This document shows, one piece after another, positions 1-5,357 of a stretch of DNA of 8,444 nucleotides. The first letter of the stretch is position 1. Each line of letters begins with the position of its first letter. The notes below the pieces were generated by a model that saw only the letters and a program-made list of their open reading frames with translations, ran no database searches and had not been told where the DNA came from. The stretch is from Halomonas halophila. Lineage in GTDB: Bacteria; Pseudomonadota; Gammaproteobacteria; Pseudomonadales; Halomonadaceae. The DNA is taken from NCBI GenBank assembly GCA_002433675.1, contig DJIP01000068.1, positions 1 to 8,444 of the forward strand, given 5' to 3'. Made by a program: the position numbers and the translations under genes.

Positions 1-2253
1 CGTAACAAATGGATCTTGCTGGCATTGATTGCCGTCGCCGTGGTGGCGTTCTTTGCCACCGGCGCCAACGAGGCCTTTACGCTGGAGGCCATCAAGGCCC
101 AGCAGGCACAATTTCAACAGTGGTTCCATGAGGACCCCTGGACCGTGGCCGGCGGCTTCTTCGCGGTCTATATCCTGATGGCCGCGCTGTCGTTGCCAGG
201 GGCAGGGTTGTTGACACTGCTGGCCGGGGCCTTGTTCGGCTTCTGGATCGGCCTGGTGCTGGTGTCCTTCGCCAGTTCGCTGGGCGCGACCCTGGCCGCG
301 GTGATCGCCCGGACCCTGCTGCGCGAGACGCTGGAGACACGCTTCTCACGTCAGCTGGCGCGAATCAACGGCGGCATCGAACGTGAAGGGGCCTTTTACC
401 TGTTCACGCTGCGCCTGATTCCGATCTTCCCCTTCTTCGTGATCAACCTGGTGGTAGGCCTGACCCGCATGCGTCTGTCCACCTTCTACTGGGTCAGCCA
501 GCTCGGCATGTTGCCGGGTACCGTGGTGTTCGTGAATGCTGGCCGAGAACTGGGCGAACTCGAGTCGCTGGGGGGCATCCTGTCACCAGGACTGATTCTG
601 TCCTTTGTGCTGATCGGCTTGTTTCCCTGGATCGCCAAAGCCGTGGTGGCGGTACTCAAGCGCCGCCGGCTCGCCGCCGAATACCAGCGACCGGCGCGTT
701 TTGACCGGGATATCGTGGTCATAGGCGCAGGCTCAGCCGGCCTGGTGGCCAGCTATATCGCCGCGGCGGTGAAGGCCAAGGTCACCCTGGTGGAGCGCCA
801 CCGCATGGGTGGCGACTGCCTCAACACCGGTTGTGTGCCTTCAAAGGCATTGATTCGCGCCGCTCGCGCTGCCGAGGACATCCGTCGGGCGCCGTCCTTT
901 GGCGTCAGCGCCGGTGAGCCAAGCGTCGACTTCGCCGCCGTGATGGGCCACGTCCACGGCGCCATCGCCGAGGTCGAGCCCCATGACAGCCCGGAACGTT
1001 ACCGTGGGCTGGGCGTCGATGTGGTCGAGGGTGAGGCCAAGCTGCTGGACCCCTGGCGGGTACAGGTCGGCGAACAGGTGCTGACCACCCGTCACGTGAT
1101 CATCGCCAGCGGCGCCCGCCCCAGAGTTCCGCCGTTGCCGGGGATCGAGGATATCGAGGTGCTGACCTCCGACAATCTGTGGGAGCTCAAGGCATTGCCG
1201 AAGCGTTTGGTGGTGCTTGGGGGAGGGCCTATTGGCAGTGAGCTGGGTCAGAGCTTCGCCCGTCTGGGCAGTCAGGTCACCCTGGTGGAGATGGGGCCGC
1301 AACTGCTGCCACGCGAAGACGAGGACGTCGCCAGGGAGGCCGCCCAGGGGCTCGAGGCCAGCGGCGTGACGTTGCGCCTGTCGACCCGAGCGCTCAAGGT
1401 GGTGGCCGGCGACGGCGATTTCCATCGACTCGAGGTCGAGGTCAACGAGGCCGGCGAGACGCGTATCGAGCAGCTTGAGTTCGATCAGCTGCTGGTGGCG
1501 GTGGGTCGACAGGCCAATGTCGAGGGGCTCGGGCTTGAAGAGCTGGGCGTGGGCACTCGCGACAACGGCACCCTGGATGTGGATGGCGGGCTGCAGTCTG
1601 TGCTGCCCAATGTCTGGGCCTGTGGCGATGTGGTCGGGCCTTTTCAGTTGACCCATGCCAGCGCCCACCAGGCCTGGCACGCCACCGTCAATGCCCTGTT
1701 TGGCGAGTTCAAGCGCTTCAATGTGAGCTATCGGGCACTGCCGGCGGTTACCTTCTGCGACCCGGAGGTGGCGCGGGTGGGGCTCAATGAGCGCGAGGCC
1801 AAGGAGCAGCAGGTACCCTTCGAGGTCACCCGCTATCCATTGTCGGAGCTCGACCGGGCCATCGCCGAGGGCGACACCACCGGGTTCGTCAAGGTACTGA
1901 CCGTACCGGGCAAGGACCGTATTCTCGGTGCCACCATTGTCGGCGCCGGTGCAGGTGAGATGCTGGCGGAGTTCACCCTGGCGATGACGCGTGGTATCGG
2001 CCTGAACAAGCTGTTGGGGACCATCCACCCGTACCCGACCCATTCGGAAGCGGTAAAGGCCGCCGCCGGGGTATGGAAGAACGCGAACAAGCCCGAGCGG
2101 GTCCTGGGTTATCTGGAGCGCTACTTCAGTTGGCGGCGAGGCGGGGGGCGTGATGCCGACTCCTCAAGCCAACCGGTGTCGGGCGACAGGGCGAGCGCGA
2201 ACCCCGAGCGACACGAAGCCTCGTCGCTGTCCTCCGCCCAGTCCAACGACTAA
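1..2253 (+). CDS. TVP38/TMEM64-FAD/NAD-linked disulfide oxidoreductase fusion (5' end outside window)
   Basis: The frame is open from base 1; a TTG at 16 could start it, but Arg-Asn-Lys-Trp-Ile precedes it in frame, so I infer that the true start is a few codons upstream. Residues are counted from base 1. About residues 6-230 are a multi-helix membrane domain of the TVP38/TMEM64 (VTT, DedA superfamily) type. Next come an FAD-binding GAGSAG at 242-247, the redox-active pair Cys273 and Cys278 in GGDCLNTGCVPSK, an NAD(P)-binding GGGPIG at 407-412, the second FAD motif ACGDVVG with Asp543, and a dimerisation domain to about 690. The family moves electrons between NAD(P)H and a thiol or metal substrate through FAD; here the reductase should sit on the cytoplasmic face of the inner membrane. 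At the C-terminal active site HPYPTHSE, Tyr678 replaces the catalytic His of lipoamide dehydrogenase, as in mercuric reductase, but the MerA C-terminal Cys pair is absent. About 40 polar residues form a probably disordered tail. Substrate unknown. Confidence 0.93.
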   Translation, partial: RNKWILLALIAVAVVAFFATGANEAFTLEAIKAQQAQFQQWFHEDPWTVAGGFFAVYILMAALSLPGAGLLTLLAGALFGFWIGLVLVSFASSLGATLAAVIARTLLRETLETRFSRQLARINGGIEREGAFYLFTLRLIPIFPFFVINLVVGLTRMRLSTFYWVSQLGMLPGTVVFVNAGRELGELESLGGILSPGLILSFVLIGLFPWIAKAVVAVLKRRRLAAEYQRPARFDRDIVVIGAGSAGLVASYIAAAVKAKVTLVERHRMGGDCLNTGCVPSKALIRAARAAEDIRRAPSFGVSAGEPSVDFAAVMGHVHGAIAEVEPHDSPERYRGLGVDVVEGEAKLLDPWRVQVGEQVLTTRHVIIASGARPRVPPLPGIEDIEVLTSDNLWELKALPKRLVVLGGGPIGSELGQSFARLGSQVTLVEMGPQLLPREDEDVAREAAQGLEASGVTLRLSTRALKVVAGDGDFHRLEVEVNEAGETRIEQLEFDQLLVAVGRQANVEGLGLEELGVGTRDNGTLDVDGGLQSVLPNVWACGDVVGPFQLTHASAHQAWHATVNALFGEFKRFNVSYRALPAVTFCDPEVARVGLNEREAKEQQVPFEVTRYPLSELDRAIAEGDTTGFVKVLTVPGKDRILGATIVGAGAGEMLAEFTLAMTRGIGLNKLLGTIHPYPTHSEAVKAAAGVWKNANKPERVLGYLERYFSWRRGGGRDADSSSQPVSGDRASANPERHEASSLSSAQSND

Positions 2254-2261
2254 GCGAACCA

Positions 2262-2279
2262 CCCAGGCAGTAGCCTGGG
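2262..2279 (+). other. Small hairpin just after the oxidoreductase stop codon
   Basis: CCCAGGC (2262-2268) and GCCTGGG (2273-2279) form a perfect 7-bp stem with loop AGTA, nine bases after the stop. There is no T-run behind it, so it is unlikely to terminate alone; it precedes the main terminator and may protect the mRNA 3' end. Confidence 0.5.
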
Positions 2280-2287
2280 CCTGAAGA

Positions 2288-2328
2288 CACAAGCGGTGGG
2301 CCCTGGCCCGCCGCTTGTGCTTTCCTTT
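2288..2328 (+). terminator. Rho-independent terminator of the oxidoreductase gene
   Basis: CACAAGCGG (2288-2296) pairs perfectly with CCGCTTGTG (2311-2319), and the stem continues inward through GGGCC/GGCCC with one G-T wobble. It is followed by the pyrimidine tract CTTTCCTTT. It lies between the oxidoreductase stop (2253) and the next start (2364), so the second gene depends on readthrough or on a promoter I cannot identify in the 35 bases that remain. Confidence 0.8.
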
Positions 2329-2363
2329 CACCGAATCGACGTATTACTGCTGACGAGACTTTT

Positions 2364-3008
2364 ATGCTGGATCGCTGGACCATGCCCAGAACCCAGGCGC
2401 CCCTGGCGCCTCTGGTCAAGATGCTGGAGCGCTGCAAGGTGACGCCTGATCAAGTCACCTTTGTCGGTTTTCTTATCGGCTTGCTGTCACTGCCGCTGCT
2501 GGCCGTTCAGGCCTATGGGTGGGCGCTGGCGGCGATCCTCCTCAATCGGGTCGCCGATGGCCTGGACGGGGCGCTGGCGCGCAGGCGGGGCATTGCCAGT
2601 GATGCAGGGGGATTTCTCGATATCGGGCTGGACTTCGTCTTCTATGCCGCCGTGGTGCTCGGTTTTGCCCTGGCCGACAGCGAGCACAACGCCTTGCCGG
2701 CAGCGCTGCTGCTGTTTGCCTTTATCGGTACCGGGACGTCCTTTCTGGCCTTCGCCATCATGGCGGCGCGCCATGACCTCGAGCGCCCGCACTTCCAGCG
2801 CAAGGCCTTCTACTATCTGCACGGCCTGACCGAGGGTACCGAGACTGTGCTGGCGCTGGTGGCCTTCTGTCTGTGGCCGGCGCACTTTCCTGTGCTGGCG
2901 GGGCTGTTCGCTGCAGCCTGTCTGCTGACCACCGCCACTAGGCTATGGGGTGGCTACCATACCCTCAAGGGAATCGAGCGAAGTGCTGTCGCCGAAGACA
3001 GGAGCTGA
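2364..3008 (+). CDS. CDP-alcohol phosphatidyltransferase family membrane protein
   Basis: A 214-residue integral membrane enzyme. It carries the complete CDP-alcohol phosphatidyltransferase signature D-G-x2-A-R-x8-G-x3-D-x3-D: with the preceding Asp65, the metal-binding aspartates are Asp68, Asp86 and Asp90. The family moves a phosphatidyl or phospho-alcohol group from a CDP-activated donor onto an alcohol acceptor and releases CMP. Hydrophobic stretches at about 31-60, 91-105, 110-130 and 158-190 fit several helices. The acceptor (glycerol 3-phosphate, serine, inositol phosphate, choline or other) cannot be read from the sequence, so I give no symbol. The ATG at 2364 has only a weak purine stretch (ACGAG) upstream; a second ATG at 2382 has no better site, and Met-Leu-Asp-Arg-Trp looks like a normal beginning for this family. 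Its neighbour, a TVP38-domain flavoprotein on the same strand, hints at a shared role in membrane lipids, but a strong terminator separates them. Confidence 0.9.
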   Translation: MLDRWTMPRTQAPLAPLVKMLERCKVTPDQVTFVGFLIGLLSLPLLAVQAYGWALAAILLNRVADGLDGALARRRGIASDAGGFLDIGLDFVFYAAVVLGFALADSEHNALPAALLLFAFIGTGTSFLAFAIMAARHDLERPHFQRKAFYYLHGLTEGTETVLALVAFCLWPAHFPVLAGLFAAACLLTTATRLWGGYHTLKGIERSAVAEDRS

Positions 3009-3068
3009 TCCCCGGTCGAGGCCTGCGAGGCGAGGGGACTTTCATCAGACGTGATACCCAGACACGCG

Positions 3069-3097
3069 AAAGGGCAGCCTTGGCTGCCCTTTCTTTT
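3069..3097 (+). terminator. Rho-independent terminator of the phosphatidyltransferase gene
   Basis: AAAGGGCAGC (3069-3078) and GCTGCCCTTT (3083-3092) form a perfect 10-bp stem with loop CTTG, followed by C and TTTT. It sits 61 bases after the stop. Read on the minus strand the stem ends in TTT, so it may also stop transcripts coming from slyD, though more weakly. Confidence 0.85.
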
Positions 3098-3193
3098 GAT
3101 CATGCCGGCTCTTGACCATGCCAGCTCTTGATCCTGCTGGCATCTGACTTTGCCAGCTTAAGATCATGCCGGCTCTTGATCATGCTCGGTCGT
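3098..3193. repeat. Six tandem copies of a 16-bp repeat between convergent genes
   Basis: Six direct 16-base units start at 3098, 3114, 3130, 3146, 3162 and 3178 with no spacers. The consensus is GATCATGCCGGCTCTT. Units 1 and 5 are identical, unit 2 differs at two positions, and units 3, 4 and 6 are more diverged. Bases 3194-3209 may be a decayed seventh unit (9 of 16 match). The array begins at the last T of the phosphatidyltransferase terminator and ends 26 bases from the slyD stop. Four units keep GATC (3098, 3130, 3162, 3178). Function unknown; it could be a slippage-generated minisatellite or a structured 3' untranslated region of slyD. Confidence 0.85.
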
Positions 3194-3219
3194 GAACCGG
3201 CCGGCGAGCGTGGCACCGA

Positions 3220-3702
3220 TCAGTGCTCGTGGCCGCCTTCGCCGTGCACGTGGCCGTGCTCGATTTCTTCCTGGCTGGCTTCACGGACTTCGGCGATCTC
3301 GACGTCGAAGTTCAGGTTCTGGCCGGCCAGCGGGTGGTTGCCGTCGACGGTGACGGTGTCGCCTTCGACCTGGGTCACGGTGACCATCAGCGGACCGCCC
3401 TGGGTCTGCGCCTGGAACTGCATGCCCGGCTCGATGCTTTCGACACCCTGGAAGGCGTCACGCGGCACTTCCTGGACCAGCTGCTCCTGTACTTCGCCGT
3501 AACCTTCGGCGGGGGCAACCTTGGCGTTGACCTTGTCGCCGGCGGCCTTACCTTCGAGTTCCTTTTCCAGACCCGGAATGATATTGCCGGCGCCGTGGAG
3601 GTAGGTCAGCGGCTCGCGGCCTTCCGAGCTGTCCAGCACTTCACCTGCATCGTTGGTCAGGGTGTAGTGGAACGCGACAACGGAATTTTGCGCAATTTGC
3701 AT
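3220..3702 (-). CDS. slyD: FKBP-type peptidyl-prolyl cis-trans isomerase, SlyD-like
   Basis: A 160-residue cytoplasmic prolyl isomerase and chaperone. The FKBP fold is formed by about residues 1-69 and 121-145 (YLHG at 34-37, IIPGLE at 41-46, DGNHPLAG at 120-127) and is interrupted by an insert-in-flap chaperone domain at about 70-120, the hallmark of the SlyD class. The C-terminus HGHVHGEGGHEH carries His149, 151, 153, 158 and 160, a short version of the metal-binding tail that in E. coli SlyD helps nickel handling. The length and tail match the Pseudomonas-type SlyD. The frame runs 40 codons further upstream, but I chose the ATG at 3702 because AAAGG lies seven bases before it and the FKBP fold starts there. 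The upstream codons look non-coding. It is divergent from the small membrane-protein gene and convergent with the phosphatidyltransferase gene, so it is probably monocistronic. Possible nickel supply to hydrogenase or urease is inferred from E. coli only. Confidence 0.95.
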   Translation of the reverse strand: MQIAQNSVVAFHYTLTNDAGEVLDSSEGREPLTYLHGAGNIIPGLEKELEGKAAGDKVNAKVAPAEGYGEVQEQLVQEVPRDAFQGVESIEPGMQFQAQTQGGPLMVTVTQVEGDTVTVDGNHPLAGQNLNFDVEIAEVREASQEEIEHGHVHGEGGHEH

Positions 3703-3735
3703 TGATGAACCTTTGGTGAGTGCGTGTGAAGACGC

Positions 3736-3765
3736 ATGGTAACGCGTGGGTGCTTGGGCTGTCAG
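3736..3765 (-). promoter_or_regulatory. Candidate sigma-70 promoter of slyD
   Basis: On the minus strand, CTGACA (3765-3760) and TACCAT (3741-3736) are 18 bases apart and match the -35 and -10 consensus at 5/6 and 4/6. Transcription would start near 3729, leaving a leader of about 27 bases before the ATG. This is consensus matching only. Confidence 0.35.
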
Positions 3766-3842
3766 GGGCGTGGGACATTTTTCACCTTGTGTGGTCATAT
3801 CCTGAACGGTATTCACGCGCACCCTTTGCCACCTTCGGGTTG

Positions 3843-3871
3843 TTGCGCAGTATCGGTGGTGGGGATACCCT
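3843..3871 (+). promoter_or_regulatory. Candidate weak promoter of the small membrane-protein gene
   Basis: TTGCGC (3843-3848) and TACCCT (3866-3871) are 17 bases apart and match the -35 and -10 boxes at 4/6 and 3/6. The spacer contains a GTATC/GATAC inverted repeat (3850-3854 and 3864-3868) that could be an operator. The predicted leader would be about 45 bases. Low confidence, but some promoter must lie in this divergent gap. Confidence 0.25.
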
Positions 3872-3912
3872 CTTGTGAGATTTTTCGATTCTGCCTTTCA
3901 CGCTTTTCTTGC

Positions 3913-3916
3913 GGAG
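3913..3916 (+). promoter_or_regulatory. Ribosome binding site that sets the start at 3923
   Basis: GGAG lies six bases before the ATG at 3923. An in-frame GTG at 3875 would add 16 residues but has no comparable site, so the shorter 91-residue protein is preferred. Confidence 0.7.
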
Positions 3917-3922
3917 CTGAAC

Positions 3923-4198
3923 ATGACGCTATTTGTGATCTGGGTGCTGGCCTTTGCGGTACTGCTGGCGGTGATGATCAAGGCCTGGGACAAGGGCCTG
4001 AGCTGTGCCCTGGGCAGCCTGCTGCCGGCGGTGCTGCGCAGCGAGGATGACCAGTGGATCTGGTGCCCCGCCCTTGCCGTACTGGGGGCCACCTTCATCG
4101 TCTTCCCCATCGATATGCTGATGACACTGCTGGTGATCGGCATCATCGCCCTGGTGGGCTGCAAGCTGGGCTGCTGGGTGATGGGCAAGATCCACTAA
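3923..4198 (+). CDS. Small membrane protein of unknown function (91 aa)
   Basis: I do not recognise this protein. It has 91 residues and is strongly hydrophobic. One likely membrane helix covers residues 2-19 and two more cover about 47-63 and 65-86. They are separated by a short polar loop around 36-46 (LRSEDDQW), and the chain ends in a short Gly-Lys-Ile-His tail. Four cysteines (28, 48, 80, 84) include a C-x3-C pair in the last helix; whether they bind metal or form disulfides cannot be said. There is no signal-peptidase or lipobox motif, so an inner-membrane location is inferred. Evidence that it is real: a good ribosome site, coding-like third-base GC, a position divergent from slyD, and a perfect 16-bp hairpin 33 bases after the stop. 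It is alone on its strand between slyD and slyB, so context gives no function. Confidence 0.75.
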   Translation: MTLFVIWVLAFAVLLAVMIKAWDKGLSCALGSLLPAVLRSEDDQWIWCPALAVLGATFIVFPIDMLMTLLVIGIIALVGCKLGCWVMGKIH

Positions 4199-4231
4199 GC
4201 GGTAAAACCGTGCATCACCGGGTGATCACCG

Positions 4232-4267
4232 AAAGGGCCCTGAGGCGGATACGCCTCAGGGCCCTTT
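4232..4267 (+). terminator. Perfect 16-bp bidirectional terminator hairpin
   Basis: AAAGGGCCCTGAGGCG (4232-4247) pairs without mismatch with 4252-4267 across the loop GATA. Each strand ends the stem in only TTT (then GCA on +, CGG on -), so the T-tract is short but the stem is exceptionally stable. It lies between the convergent 3' ends of the small membrane-protein gene (4198) and slyB (4398) and probably serves both. Confidence 0.75.
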
Positions 4268-4344
4268 GCATATAGTGAAGCAGTGGTGCGGGAAACGTTA
4301 TGCTGCCGTTGCCATCCTGGCGGGCGAAAGCCCTGCGAGCGGGA

Positions 4345-4365
4345 CGGGCCCGAGGAAGGGGCCCG
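4345..4365 (-). other. GC-rich hairpin downstream of slyB
   Basis: CGGGCCC (4345-4351) and GGGCCCG (4359-4365) form a 7-bp all-GC stem with a 7-base loop, 33 bases after the slyB stop. An alternative pairing of AGCGGG (4338-4343) with CCCGCT (4362-4367) exists. There is no T-run, so it is more likely a pause or 3'-end protecting structure than a complete terminator. Confidence 0.4.
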
Positions 4366-4397
4366 CTTGTAAGCTTGCTTGGTGAGCCCCGTTAACC

Positions 4398-4868
4398 TCA
4401 ATAGGGCGCAACACTCTGGCGTGAGCCGCTGCCGATCAGGCGAACGCGCTGCCCCACCTGAAAGGCCTGGTCTGCTTTCTGCACGACGACCACGGTCTGG
4501 CCGCTGTCCTTGCGAATCTCCATCTCCCAGGCGTCGGTGCGGTTGACGCCTTTCTCGATCTGGTTGCCGGCCACGGCGCCACCGATGGCGCCTGCGGCGG
4601 TGGCGATCGTGCGACCAGAGCCGCCGCCGACCTGATTGCCAAGCAGGCCACCGATTACCGCGCCACCACCTGTGCCGAGGATGCCGCCGGCGGAGCTTTC
4701 CCCCTGGATCTGGACGCGACGCAGGGCGGTGATGGTGCCGAACTGCACGTTCTGGGCGGTCTGTGCCTGGTTGCCGGAATAGACGTTACCCGAGTACTGA
4801 TTGGTGGCGGTGCAGCCAGCAAGCACCACGACGCTCAGCGCCAGGACAGGAAGGATGGAAGTTTTCAT
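4398..4868 (-). CDS. slyB: Outer-membrane lipoprotein SlyB, glycine-zipper 2TM domain
   Basis: A 156-residue lipoprotein of the SlyB/Pcp/17-kDa-antigen family. Residues 1-18 are a lipoprotein signal peptide ending in the lipobox Leu-Ala-Gly with Cys19 as the lipidated residue. Thr at +2, not Asp, predicts Lol-dependent sorting to the outer membrane. The stretch SGNVYSGNQAQTAQNVQFGT (26-45) and the following VQIQG closely match E. coli SlyB. Residues 61-106 are the glycine zipper (GGG and GxxxG spacing), followed by a soluble domain with EIRKDSGQTVVVVQK. In enterobacteria SlyB stabilises the outer membrane and belongs to the PhoPQ stress response; whether that control applies here is unknown. 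The start at 4868 is fixed by AAGGAG seven bases upstream and by the signal peptide; the frame is open for 144 more codons upstream, but these do not look coding. Nothing is co-oriented and adjacent, so it is probably monocistronic. Confidence 0.95.
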   Translation of the reverse strand: MKTSILPVLALSVVVLAGCTATNQYSGNVYSGNQAQTAQNVQFGTITALRRVQIQGESSAGGILGTGGGAVIGGLLGNQVGGGSGRTIATAAGAIGGAVAGNQIEKGVNRTDAWEMEIRKDSGQTVVVVQKADQAFQVGQRVRLIGSGSRQSVAPY

Positions 4869-4932
4869 GGCGATTCTCCTTGAATGTCTTCTGCGCCGCA
4901 TTCTGAACGCATCGGTTCGGGTCACATTCGCT

Positions 4933-4947
4933 TGCGGTGGTACCGCA
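4933..4947. promoter_or_regulatory. 15-bp palindrome in the slyB leader region
   Basis: TGCGGT-GGT-ACCGCA is a perfect 6-bp inverted repeat with a 3-base centre, 65 bases upstream of the slyB start. It could be an operator or, if transcribed, a small leader hairpin. No regulator can be named. Confidence 0.35.
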
Positions 4948-4975
4948 CCAAAGTTCACAAACGCTGTTCGAAAAT

Positions 4976-5005
4976 AGTGTAACGCCTGTTTGGAGGCTTT
5001 GACAG
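4976..5005 (-). promoter_or_regulatory. Candidate weak promoter of slyB
   Basis: On the minus strand CTGTCA (5005-5000) and TACACT (4981-4976) are 18 bases apart and each match the sigma-70 boxes at 4/6. Transcription would begin near 4969, giving a leader of about 100 bases that contains the 4933-4947 palindrome. Consensus matching only. Confidence 0.25.
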
Positions 5006-5083
5006 GGTGATGGTTCCCCGGAGGCAACGATGGTCGGGTTTCTCCGTCCCATGGTTGCCATCCGCCTGTCGCCCTTGCCGCCC

Positions 5084-5104
5084 CGCGACTGCCATTGAGT
5101 CGCG
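5084..5104. repeat. Inverted repeat CGCGACT-7-AGTCGCG
   Basis: Perfect 7-base arms at 5084-5090 and 5098-5104 enclose GCCATTG. It lies in the gene-poor stretch about 215 bases upstream of slyB. It may be an operator or a small hairpin; no T-run follows on either strand. Confidence 0.35.
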
Positions 5105-5285
5105 CTGACCGCGCTTTCCTGACATTCATCATATGCCGAACCGGTCCTGCCAGGCCAATGAGCATCGGAGGGAGTCGCACGGCTATTGATGTCGGACTCG
5201 CTGGAGCCAGACGTGATAGGTCGAGAGTAGGCCGTTGCCAGGGAAGAAGAAAAGGCTGGCTCGGTAGAGCAAGGTCACGGACAGC

Positions 5286-5309
5286 AAAAAGGGAGGCCAA
5301 TGGCCTCCC
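5286..5309 (-). terminator. Rho-independent terminator of aceA
   Basis: On the minus strand GGGAGGCC, loop ATT, then GGCCTCCC form a perfect 8-bp stem followed directly by TTTTT (5290-5286). It begins 49 bases after the aceA stop, which marks aceA as the last gene of its transcript. Confidence 0.88.
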
Positions 5310-5357
5310 TCGCTAAGTGATGGGTCTCAGTAACGGGACCCCGCAGGACCGCGATAC

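Larger units (their letters stand above)
4869..5285. other. Gene-poor region upstream of slyB and downstream of aceA
   Basis: These roughly 420 bases contain the slyB leader and promoter region at the slyB end and, towards aceA, no reading frame that I believe. A 73-codon frame at 5095-5316 (+) begins with TTG, lacks a ribosome site, has an arginine-rich composition typical of random GC-rich sequence, and runs through the aceA terminator. The only structure I see beyond the slyB signals is the CGCGACT/AGTCGCG inverted repeat at 5084-5104. Confidence 0.6.

Noticed and set aside
841..2043. A 400-codon open frame on the minus strand opposite the oxidoreductase gene
   Set aside because: The plus frame has an intact flavoprotein with all motifs. 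The antisense frame has no ribosome site or domain, and long antisense frames are normal in GC-rich coding DNA.
1..2253. Mercuric reductase merA
   Set aside because: The disulfide motif and Tyr resemble MerA, but the C-terminal Cys pair and heavy-metal domain are absent and no mer genes are nearby.
3098..3193. CRISPR array
   Set aside because: The units abut without unique spacers and are only 16 bases long, and there are no cas genes.
3703..3822. A 40-codon N-terminal extension of SlyD
   Set aside because: SlyD proteins start directly with the FKBP fold, and the ATG at 3702 has AAAGG at good distance.
4869..5300. A 144-codon N-terminal extension of SlyB
   Set aside because: It would bury the lipoprotein signal peptide in the middle of the protein; the ATG at 4868 has a near-ideal ribosome site.
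5095..5316. A 73-codon plus-strand frame in the slyB-aceA gap
   Set aside because: TTG start without a ribosome site, Arg/Gly-rich random-looking composition, and it runs through the aceA terminator.
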